NCBI GenBank assembly: GCA_013373205.1
Contig: JABXIG010000030.1
Location: 1 to 36,477, forward strand
Source of the DNA: Methylocystaceae bacterium
GTDB taxonomy: Bacteria > Pseudomonadota > Alphaproteobacteria > Rhodospirillales > Terasakiellaceae
Length of the DNA: 36,477 nucleotides
Direction: 5' to 3'
Shown: positions 15,186 to 22,805 of the stretch, piece by piece
Numbering within the stretch: position 1 is the stretch's first letter
Layout: every line of letters begins with the position of its first letter
Translations under genes and position numbers: made by a program
Notes under the pieces: generated by a model
Databases searched by the model: none
What the model saw: the letters and a program-made list of their open reading frames with translations, nothing else
Told to the model about the DNA's origin: nothing

Positions 15186-16295
15186 TCAACGTTGTTTCGT
15201 TGATTTTTTACCAAGCTTCTCAATTGGGCTGAAGACAGCATCCGCCATCTTCTTTTGGTATTGAATGATCGCCATGGCCAAAGGGTCGTCCAGGGCTTCA
15301 TATTGTAAAAACTCTTTGAAGTTCTTAAACGCCTTTGTCACTAGCGCCTGTTTGCCGTTTTTAGCCCCAATATAGCGTTTCCAGTATTTTTGGGTCTTTG
15401 GGTGCTTGGTTATCGGGCGAGGTTTATAGCTGTCCTTCTTACGGCTTTTGCCAGCTTTTTTCTTCTGTGCTTGGTCGTGATGTTTCTTGTATGCCTGATA
15501 GGGGCCGAATTTGTCTTCCAGGGCTTTCTTGGAAAACTCCCTTCCAAGTGCCGATGCTTTCACGCGATGTTTGCCTTTGGCGTCCTCGATGATCAGGCCG
15601 GCACCGCGGGGCTTAAAACGAATGTCGTATTGGTCCATTGCTTCATGGAAACTCTGCCACCCTTCAGCGGCCTTCAGGTCTTTTCTAATATCTACTTTGT
15701 GACGTTTCACATAACTGTCGAAGCTTTCTTCCCAAGTATGGGCTTCCTTGTCCTTGGCCTTTGCATTGTCCTTTTCTTTTTCGTCGTCCAGGGACATTTC
15801 TTTTTCTTTGTTGTGATCGGGGGAAAGATCATAATTGAGTTCAAGCTTTTCACATACTTCAGCCAACTTATAGAAATCCCATTCAGGAGAATGAGCGCGT
15901 AGCGTTTCTGGATGAATCCGATTGTAAGCGACGTGCATGTGAAAATTGTTTGTGTTCTGATGACAGCCTACGACGCGCTGATGTTCTTCAAACCCCAACG
16001 CCTTTGCAAATTCGCGCTCGATCTCCTTCAGCTCGTCCGGATCGGGGATGCGATCTTCCTCCCTGAAGGAAATCATGAGGTGATAGGTCTTGGTTCCTTT
16101 GACCCGGTTATTTAGCTTCTGCGTGGCGTGAGCTTCCAAGATGGCCAAATCCAAATCTTCAATCTCCGTGCCGGCATTGAATTCTTCCATCCAAAGGCTA
16201 TGGAGCTTTTCTCCTTTCTCTTTGGCGGCTGCGATGTAGTCCGCCAGTTTTCCGTATGTGTCGTTTGGATGTGGTTTGACCTTCTTGGCGATCAT
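15186..16295 (-). CDS. traI: MOBP (IncP TraI-like) relaxase
   Basis: The 369-residue protein begins MIAKKVKPHP as TraI-type relaxases do. The likely nicking tyrosine is Y20 (LADYIAAAK). The second motif is YHLMISFREE and the metal-binding motif is HMHVAYNRIHP (H119, H121, N125). The rest is charged and Lys-rich. It is shorter than RP4 TraI, covering the relaxase domain and a basic tail. Known: it nicks oriT and pilots the strand to the coupling protein. It starts 3 bp after the TraJ/MobC-like gene and is the last transfer gene of the operon. Confidence 0.9.
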   Translation of the reverse strand: MIAKKVKPHPNDTYGKLADYIAAAKEKGEKLHSLWMEEFNAGTEIEDLDLAILEAHATQKLNNRVKGTKTYHLMISFREEDRIPDPDELKEIEREFAKALGFEEHQRVVGCHQNTNNFHMHVAYNRIHPETLRAHSPEWDFYKLAEVCEKLELNYDLSPDHNKEKEMSLDDEKEKDNAKAKDKEAHTWEESFDSYVKRHKVDIRKDLKAAEGWQSFHEAMDQYDIRFKPRGAGLIIEDAKGKHRVKASALGREFSKKALEDKFGPYQAYKKHHDQAQKKKAGKSRKKDSYKPRPITKHPKTQKYWKRYIGAKNGKQALVTKAFKNFKEFLQYEALDDPLAMAIIQYQKKMADAVFSPIEKLGKKSTKQR

Positions 16296-16298
16296 TCT

Positions 16299-16604
16299 TT
16301 AAAGCTCTTTGATTTTTTGTTTCAGGAGGTCTTGTGTCGATTTTACCTGGTCGGCCAGTTCAAGAACGGCCATCGGTTGTTCTTCATCAATGGCAAGCTT
16401 CAGGAGATTGCCGAGCCGTGCCAGGTCTGCATTGATTTTCATTAGGTCTCGTATAGTTTCTGCATGACCAACATTGGGTAATCTTGCACCGGTTGCTGTA
16501 CGACGGACAAAATCAGAGAAGCTAAGACCGAGTTGTTTGGCCTTAGCTTTTCCATCTTCTTTTTCCTCTTTTGTCCAATAGCTTTTGACTAAAACGAGAT
16601 CCAT
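16299..16604 (-). CDS. Relaxosome accessory protein (TraJ/MobC-like)
   Basis: The 101-residue protein has an N-terminal ribbon-helix-helix-like segment (VLVKSYWTKEEKEDGKAKAKQLGLSFSDFVRRTATG) and the INADLARLGNLLKLAID helix characteristic of MobC/TraJ proteins, followed by a helical end. Known: these bind oriT next to the nick site and load the relaxase. The start overlaps the end of the upstream ArdC/primase gene by 16 nt and the stop is followed immediately by the relaxase. Confidence 0.85.
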   Translation of the reverse strand: MDLVLVKSYWTKEEKEDGKAKAKQLGLSFSDFVRRTATGARLPNVGHAETIRDLMKINADLARLGNLLKLAIDEEQPMAVLELADQVKSTQDLLKQKIKEL

Positions 16605-19495
16605 TTGGCGAGATCCATTTGCTTCTGTTTTTCCTTCTTGGGCTTCAGGGCTTTGACAACGGCTGCATATCCTTTGTCTTGTGCCAGATCGTTGTAATCT
16701 GTCAGGCCCTTCTCCTTCTGTTCTTTAGTGAAGCTAGGGAAGGTGTATTCCCCACCAACAACCGCTGCGGCTTCTTTCGCCTTCACAATTCCGATGTTTT
16801 TCTTTTGGGTTGGTTTTCTAGCCAGTTTGTGGTCGTTATCCCCTGCTACCAGGATGTTTGCCTCTGGATTAACTGCGCGGATCGCCTTGGCCACTGGTTC
16901 CAGGTTGCCACTGTCAAAGGCGATGATAACGGGCTTTTGTGTCGCTTCATGGATACTTGCGCCGGTGGCCACGCCCTCGCAGATCGTGATTTCTTTTTCC
17001 ACCTTCAGGTCGGCTTGTCCCATGATGTGAAACAGTCCTTCTTTGCGGCTGTCCTTCAGGAACAATTTATCGCCGGCTTCAGAGATCGCTTGCGTGGACC
17101 AAATGAAACCTTCTGCATCCTGCATCGATACAAGAATGCTGTTTGATTTTTCGTGCAGCTTCAGCCCGTTTGGCGTGATGCCTTTCTTTTGCAAATAAGG
17201 GTGACCGGGCATTGCCGGCTTTGCATTCACAATGCGGCCATATGCTGTTTTGGCCACTTCTTTTTCTTTAACCCGTTTTTGCTCTGCACGTTCTTCTTTG
17301 CGCAGTTCGATTTCACGACGGTATTCAATGCGTTCTTCTTCCGTCATTTGGCTGCCGGTGGCCACCCAAGTATGGGCATGGTCACCATCTTTGAAATTCT
17401 TGATTGCGCCAGCCGGTACGCCGTCCAGGTATCCGCGATAGGCACCGCTTTTACGACCTTTCTTGTCGTCAATGGTTGGTACCCGGTGCCATTCACCATC
17501 CATTTTCGGCAAACCATCAAGGACAAGGCCACGATCTTCAATGGCCTGTTTGAATTCTTCCATAGGGTTAAGTTCTGTGCGTGGCGTAAAGGTGTTTTCC
17601 GGTTTCCATTTGTCCAAACCTTCAACACCTTCCGGGGCATACCAGGATTTTACCTTTCTATCCCATTTTGCGCCGGCCTTTTTCGCTTCGTGACGATCAT
17701 CATATGGAACGTTGAGATATTGGCGTTCCTGTTTTGGCACAATTGAAAGCTGGTCAATCGTTGTATGCAATGCGGCTTCACTATCCGCAATACTTGCCAG
17801 AGTGTCATTGAGTGTTTCAAACGAAACAGGTTGTTTTGAAATCGGAAAACTCATTGCCTGGGCGCGATTGATTTCAGCACGATCAAAGAGATTGTTAATT
17901 TCTTTATGGTCTTTAGGGTCGCTGTTTTGAAGCAAGCTTTCACGTTCTTCTTGATAGTAATTTCTCTCTTTGTTCGCGGCTCTGCTGTCTAAAGTGTAGC
18001 GCCATTGGCCGTTTCCTTCTTGCAATCCAATTTCTTTGGCCATGTCAATTTCGTCAGGACCAACGGTTACACTAATCTGGATACCTTGCTCTTTCGGTAG
18101 CCATTGAGAAACCCGCGACGTATCGCCAACAACGTACCATTGTTTGGCTTCTTTATCCCATTGTGCGCCGGCTGCTTTCGCTTTCTTGCGTTCCATGTAA
18201 TGAACATCAAGATAGATACGCTCTTCCTGGTTACGTTCTCGCTCTGCTTTTCGTGCCGCTTGGTCTTCCATGATTCTCTGATAGGCTATGGGGTACTGTT
18301 GCTCAAAGCCTTCCGGATCATTTGCCAACGGGTCTTCTACGCGCTGTTTCCACCAGTCGGCCTCTGCTTGAAGATAATCAAACTCTACGGTCGGGTTTTG
18401 ACGCATGAATTCTTCAGTTGATTTCTTCCAGGCTTCGAAATCTTCTGTGAATTCATCTTTGGATACGTTCGTTTCTTCCGGAACCTGGTTATCCTGGTTT
18501 GCACCGAAAAGTGATTTGCCAGCATCGGCCATCTTTTGGAAAAAGGATTTCCCTTCTTCCTTTTGCATTGATTGCGCTTCTTTAGACAATGTTGCCACCT
18601 TCGCCATTTCAAGGCCTTTCTCTTTGTTCAGAACCCACTCCGTTATCAGTTCCGCATCACGTGCGGCCTGGAACAAAATGTTCTTGTCGTTCTCAATCGC
18701 CTTCATCCAGCTTTTGATATAAGGCGCGTGACGTTCTGGATTGTGGCCAAGGCCGAGTTCGGTCGTGATCATGTACGAAGCCATTTCGGCCCGTAGCTCC
18801 TCGATGGCGTATTTCTCAGAGCCAAAGAAGTCGCCCATATCACGATTAAGCCGGCTTTCATGGCCAGTTGAATGCCCGGCTTCATGGAGGGCTACAGCGT
18901 AATAGTTGTAGGCATTCTCGAAGCCTTCTTTTGGCACCATGTGAATTTCATCCGTTGAGCCGCCCTGATAAAAACAACGGTCGGCCTGGTCATGGATGAT
19001 CGGCACACCGATGTCGTCCAGGATGGCTTCCGCTTTTTCTACCGGGTCAAACGCCAGGGGCGGTTGCTCAAACGGTGGTAAGCCATCAATCTGTTCAGCG
19101 TTGAAGACATTGGCGCGGAACGTATTCGGACGCTGAAGGCGAACAGTTTGATATTGTTGCTTGCCCTCATTGTCCAATTGCGGGTTTCCGGCTTCGTCAA
19201 ACATCGGCTTTTGCTTAGTCCACTGCCAATATTCAATTTGTGTAGACTTCTCGCCTTTTTTGACTTGTGCACCCATTGCCGCTGCCTGTTTGTAGGTCAT
19301 CCAGCGGGGATCGGAATAGCCCTGCATTTCAAGCCAAAAGGAGTTCATCCCGCGATAGGTTTTCTCGCTGGTCGGGTTGAATGATGTTGAGCGAACCTTG
19401 TTTGGGTCCCAGGGCTTTTGCCAGGGCGCTGTTCCCTGGGCGATCAGCTTCAGCATTTCTTCAGCAACATTTTGCCGAAAGTTCGGTTTAGCCAT
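16589..19495 (-). CDS. ArdC-like antirestriction protein fused to DUF5710 and Toprim (TraC-like primase)
   Basis: About 968 residues. The N terminus (about 5-130) is the ArdC ssDNA-binding domain (APWQKPWDP, RGMNSFWLEMQGY, KGEKSTQIEYW). A zincin peptidase domain follows with HEAGHSTGHESRLNR (H204). Two DUF5710 repeats (YLDVHYMERKKAKAAGAQWD at about 425 and YLNVPYDDRHEAKKAGAKWD at about 587) precede a Toprim domain (ICEGVATGASI and AGDND, about 835-930). Known: ArdC and TraC-type proteins protect and prime incoming single strands. The ATG at 19495 follows GGGGAGG and overlaps the previous gene by 8 nt; the upstream in-frame ATG lacks such a site. Confidence 0.85.
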   Translation of the reverse strand: MAKPNFRQNVAEEMLKLIAQGTAPWQKPWDPNKVRSTSFNPTSEKTYRGMNSFWLEMQGYSDPRWMTYKQAAAMGAQVKKGEKSTQIEYWQWTKQKPMFDEAGNPQLDNEGKQQYQTVRLQRPNTFRANVFNAEQIDGLPPFEQPPLAFDPVEKAEAILDDIGVPIIHDQADRCFYQGGSTDEIHMVPKEGFENAYNYYAVALHEAGHSTGHESRLNRDMGDFFGSEKYAIEELRAEMASYMITTELGLGHNPERHAPYIKSWMKAIENDKNILFQAARDAELITEWVLNKEKGLEMAKVATLSKEAQSMQKEEGKSFFQKMADAGKSLFGANQDNQVPEETNVSKDEFTEDFEAWKKSTEEFMRQNPTVEFDYLQAEADWWKQRVEDPLANDPEGFEQQYPIAYQRIMEDQAARKAERERNQEERIYLDVHYMERKKAKAAGAQWDKEAKQWYVVGDTSRVSQWLPKEQGIQISVTVGPDEIDMAKEIGLQEGNGQWRYTLDSRAANKERNYYQEERESLLQNSDPKDHKEINNLFDRAEINRAQAMSFPISKQPVSFETLNDTLASIADSEAALHTTIDQLSIVPKQERQYLNVPYDDRHEAKKAGAKWDRKVKSWYAPEGVEGLDKWKPENTFTPRTELNPMEEFKQAIEDRGLVLDGLPKMDGEWHRVPTIDDKKGRKSGAYRGYLDGVPAGAIKNFKDGDHAHTWVATGSQMTEEERIEYRREIELRKEERAEQKRVKEKEVAKTAYGRIVNAKPAMPGHPYLQKKGITPNGLKLHEKSNSILVSMQDAEGFIWSTQAISEAGDKLFLKDSRKEGLFHIMGQADLKVEKEITICEGVATGASIHEATQKPVIIAFDSGNLEPVAKAIRAVNPEANILVAGDNDHKLARKPTQKKNIGIVKAKEAAAVVGGEYTFPSFTKEQKEKGLTDYNDLAQDKGYAAVVKALKPKKEKQKQMDLAKWISF

Positions 19496-19700
19496 TGTAG
19501 TCGACCTCCCCGGTGATTTCGATGCTTTCAAGCGCATCTTCAGGGGAAAGGGCTTCTTCCTTGAAAGCCCCCATATGGTCGGCCACTTCCGGATCGACAG
19601 CGACAGGGTCGCCTTTGCCGGCTAAACGGTCGGTTTCTTCGGCGAGATTCCGAATATATTCTTCGTATGTCTGAAAATGGTCTCTTGGATCTGATGACAT
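19488..19700 (-). CDS. Small acidic conjugation-operon protein, 70 aa
   Basis: The protein is rich in Asp and Glu, with a helical EEYIRNLAEETDRL segment and no membrane span. The ATG at 19700 lies 9 nt after AAAGGA, an excellent site, so longer in-frame extensions that run into virD4 are unlikely. It is sandwiched between virD4 and the ArdC/primase gene with tight coupling. Function unknown; small proteins at this position exist in IncP-like operons. Confidence 0.65.
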   Translation of the reverse strand: MSSDPRDHFQTYEEYIRNLAEETDRLAGKGDPVAVDPEVADHMGAFKEEALSPEDALESIEITGEVDYNG

Positions 19701-19704
19701 GTGT

Positions 19705-21486
19705 CTAGTCCTTTCGATAAGGTTGTGGTGCTGGGATTTGTGAACGTTCCAAAAGGTGTTTTTGGAAGAAGAAGAGGTATTGAATGCCCAAGAATGGAGC
19801 AAAGCCGGCAACCATTGTCAGCATGGCTCCGGCTTTTAGAATTTTCTTGCCATCGTCTGATTTGATAGCGCCCTGCAGGAGCATACATTCAGATGGAGTA
19901 AGTAAATCACGCCCGGTTTCACCGATGCTTTCAGATGTGCCGGCAGATCCACCGCCAGCCGCTTTCTTCGATGTAGATTTTTTGTGTTGAACGTATGTTG
20001 CCTTACCCAGCCTTTTTGAGAGATATTCGGCTGTTTCCACCTTGTTTGGCGCGTAGGCAGCTTGAACGTGGCAGTTCGACGAAATTGCTTCGTCTCGCCC
20101 ATAGCCTGTCTTTTCGCTTGTCAGTTGGGCGCGGTCCTGGACGATGATGTAGGCCTTCAGGCCGTAGCCGGCCATATAAGCAAGGGAGTCCTGAAATATG
20201 TCCAGCTTTCCAATGGATGTGAATTCATCCAGCATCAAAAGCATATCGTATTTACGTGTTTTCTTCTGTTCGCCGTTTTCAAACTCCAGGTCTTCCATTT
20301 GGAAGTTCAAAAACATATTCATCACCATTCTGATTAATGGTCGAAGGCGTTTGATTTCCTTTGGTGGAATTACAAGATAGAGCGATGCAGGATCGTCGCC
20401 GTTCATAAGTTCTCTCAGGCTGAAATCACTGCATTCCAGGTTCTTAGCAATGATCGGATCCCGATAAAGGTTGAGCGGTTCCTTTGCGGACGAATGAACA
20501 CCGGATTTTTCACTGAAGGCTTTAATCTTCATGCTGGCGCAACCACTGCGAACTGCCTGGTTCACATAATAGTCCTGATGATCATAGGCCATCATGTCGT
20601 TGAGAAGTTCGTTGAATCCTTCGTTGGCCGCGTCTTCGTCGTTTTCTGCTTCGTTGATAACGCCGGACACAAACAGCATGACATCAGAAAGGTTGGCATC
20701 ACGTTTTTCTTCGATCTTTGTTTTGTGCAAAACGTGCAAAAGCATGTTTGAGAGCCAGTCCCAACCATCTTTCATCCAGTGGTCTTTCAACCCCTTGCCG
20801 TCCGGATCAATCATCATCAATGCAACATTTTGACAGTCTGCAATGACGTGATCGGTTCCAATACGGATCTCGGCCAATGGATTGAAGCGTGTGGATCCGT
20901 TTGGTGATGCCGGAGCGAACTTTAAAACTTTCTGGCCGATCAGCTTTCGCCAACCGGCTGTCATGGCGTAGATTTCACCTTTGATATCGAGCACCAGGAC
21001 GGATTGAAGCCAGGTAAGAAGGGTAGGGATAACAAGACCGACACCTTTACCGGATCTTGATGGCGCAAAGACCAGGACATGTTCGGGGCCGTTGTGAAGG
21101 AGTGGCACGATTTTGCCAAAGAATGACTTTCGACCTCCGACAACAACCCTTTGCTTTTGAATAAGCCCTGCTTGTTTGAGATCCTTTTTTTGCGCCCAAC
21201 GTGCGGTGCCGTGCAGTTCATTCGATTTTCTATCACCACTTGTTCTGTTTTTCGCACGGTTACCAACGGCCAGAACAAAAGCCGGTGCAATGGCCAGTAA
21301 GGGGGTAATGGTATAAAGGGGAAGATAAAATTCTTCTGGAAGTGCGTCTGTGGCTTTTACATATTTAAAAAGCCAGATCCACCACTGCATATCCAGGGCG
21401 TCGAAACCGTTTAATTGGTTCCACCAGAAGAAAAGCGACGCAATTAGAACAGCGAAAATCAAAAAGGATATGGCACGATAGATCAT
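19705..21486 (-). CDS. virD4: VirD4/TraG type IV coupling protein
   Basis: The 593-residue ATPase has two N-terminal membrane spans (about 3-22 and 55-78), Walker A FAPSRSGKGVG (about residue 140), and the conserved ELHGTARWA, VLDIKGEIYAMTAGWR and LLMLDEFTSIGKLDIFQDSLAYMAGYG (Walker B and following) segments. Known: a hexameric inner-membrane pump that recruits the relaxosome to the VirB channel. The start overlaps the virB11 stop (ATGA). Confidence 0.93.
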   Translation of the reverse strand: MIYRAISFLIFAVLIASLFFWWNQLNGFDALDMQWWIWLFKYVKATDALPEEFYLPLYTITPLLAIAPAFVLAVGNRAKNRTSGDRKSNELHGTARWAQKKDLKQAGLIQKQRVVVGGRKSFFGKIVPLLHNGPEHVLVFAPSRSGKGVGLVIPTLLTWLQSVLVLDIKGEIYAMTAGWRKLIGQKVLKFAPASPNGSTRFNPLAEIRIGTDHVIADCQNVALMMIDPDGKGLKDHWMKDGWDWLSNMLLHVLHKTKIEEKRDANLSDVMLFVSGVINEAENDEDAANEGFNELLNDMMAYDHQDYYVNQAVRSGCASMKIKAFSEKSGVHSSAKEPLNLYRDPIIAKNLECSDFSLRELMNGDDPASLYLVIPPKEIKRLRPLIRMVMNMFLNFQMEDLEFENGEQKKTRKYDMLLMLDEFTSIGKLDIFQDSLAYMAGYGLKAYIIVQDRAQLTSEKTGYGRDEAISSNCHVQAAYAPNKVETAEYLSKRLGKATYVQHKKSTSKKAAGGGSAGTSESIGETGRDLLTPSECMLLQGAIKSDDGKKILKAGAMLTMVAGFAPFLGIQYLFFFQKHLLERSQIPAPQPYRKD

Positions 21487-22472
21487 AGACGTACCTCACC
21501 ATTTTGAACGACATAACGGTCATTGCGCGGTTCAAAGATGTCGGTGACTTTGCGGTAGCCTTTCTTGCACCGTTTGATTTGAACAACGACATCAACCAGT
21601 TCGGCTAAAAACTCAGGAACCCGGGGCATGTTTTCACCAGCCCATGCGATGTTCTGGTCGAACTTACGATGAATGGCTTGATAAGGGCTTTCTGCGTGGA
21701 TCGTACATTTAAAGCCTGTGATGCCAGAGTTCAGGGCAGCAAGGGCGGCAAAAGCGTTTTGCGTGGAGATTTCACCAAAGACCACTTCGTCAGGAGTAGC
21801 CCTCATAAGGTGATCATACAGTTCTCGCCATGTCAGCATACCGTTGCCGGTGCCGGCTTCCCGGGCAGCAATAAGGCCGACGCTATCCCAAAATCGGTCA
21901 AGATGGAGTTCCGGGGTATCTTCAACGCCAATCACACGACGGTTATCGTCAAGGAAAGATAGCAACATATTCAACAGAGTTGTTTTGCCGGTGTTGGTTG
22001 CGCCGGAAATGATGATGTTTTTCTCTGTTAAAATCGCGTTCTTTAGATACTCTTTGATACGCGGGGAGACACCGGCTTGTTCCCAACTTGGGGTGAACGG
22101 ATGTTTGCATCGGATAGCCAGAGAAATCTTGCTTTGGACGGATGCTCCAATCAAACATTCGAAACGATGGCCACCGGGTAAAACACAAGAGAGCTTAGGG
22201 GCATCGTCTTCGTGAAACGCAAGTCCCCGGATGTTTGCCAAAGATTTGCACAAACCCTTGATGGTTGCTGCGTTGAGTTCCGGGTCTTGTGATTTCTTTT
22301 TACCTTCACCGCGCCGATCGGTGATGACGTGGCCATATTCACAAACGCGAAGCTCTACTGTTGTTTCGTCTTTGTAGTGTTTGAGTAAAGGGCGAAGGAC
22401 TTCCCGCATAACCGGGTCTAGTTCTTCAACCGCTTTGGGTTGTTCAGTCTTAATGGCCGCTTCAGCGCACAT
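21483..22472 (-). CDS. virB11: VirB11 secretion ATPase
   Basis: The 329-residue traffic ATPase has Walker A ISGATNTGKTTLLN (about residue 155-168), an Asp box with GVEDTPELH, Walker B region EVVFGE and the His box CTIHAESP. Known: a hexameric cytoplasmic ATPase driving pilus assembly and substrate transfer. I chose the ATG at 22472 because AAAGGA precedes it by 9 nt; an in-frame ATG at 22490 would add six residues. The start overlaps the end of the Zn-finger gene by 11 nt. Confidence 0.92.
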   Translation of the reverse strand: MCAEAAIKTEQPKAVEELDPVMREVLRPLLKHYKDETTVELRVCEYGHVITDRRGEGKKKSQDPELNAATIKGLCKSLANIRGLAFHEDDAPKLSCVLPGGHRFECLIGASVQSKISLAIRCKHPFTPSWEQAGVSPRIKEYLKNAILTEKNIIISGATNTGKTTLLNMLLSFLDDNRRVIGVEDTPELHLDRFWDSVGLIAAREAGTGNGMLTWRELYDHLMRATPDEVVFGEISTQNAFAALAALNSGITGFKCTIHAESPYQAIHRKFDQNIAWAGENMPRVPEFLAELVDVVVQIKRCKKGYRKVTDIFEPRNDRYVVQNGEVRL

Positions 22473-22794
22473 TTTCTTTATTCCTTTCATATGATGGGGA
22501 AGAAAGGTTGAACCATGATGTGGTTGCCTTGAGCGTCATGCGAAGCCCAAGATGTAGTATGGTCGATGTAATACGGGTGGTTTTACTGGTTGCCGTCAGG
22601 CGGAATTTTGCAACATGAGTAGGCACAGGGCCGAAGCCGGCGATATAGTTGCCGGCTCCTTCCGCTGTGTATTCTTGGCTATGCCATCTTCGTTCTGAAA
22701 CAATGCCTGTCGCAGAACATTCACCGCAGTGTTTAACTTTGGATTTAAGACGGTAGCCGCCAGTCCCTACGCAATATTTGCAGTAAAACCACAT
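22462..22794 (-). CDS. Small DnaJ-type zinc-finger protein, 110 aa
   Basis: Two CxxCxxTG-like motifs, CKYCVGTG and CGECSATG, lie about 17 residues apart near the N terminus. They resemble half of the DnaJ central zinc domain. The remaining 75 residues are basic and Ser/Thr-rich and not recognised. The ATG at 22794 is 11 nt after the previous stop, and an in-frame ATG at 22866 would overlap that gene. The start is preceded only by a weak AAAG. Inferred: a folding or assembly factor within the transfer operon. Confidence 0.6.
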   Translation of the reverse strand: MWFYCKYCVGTGGYRLKSKVKHCGECSATGIVSERRWHSQEYTAEGAGNYIAGFGPVPTHVAKFRLTATSKTTRITSTILHLGLRMTLKATTSWFNLSSPSYERNKENVR

Positions 22795-22805
22795 GACTTT
22801 ACGAC

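Noticed and set aside
19701-19811. N-terminal extension of the 70-aa protein into virD4
   Set aside because: The strong AAAGGA site precedes the ATG at 19700, and the extension only mirrors virD4 coding sequence.
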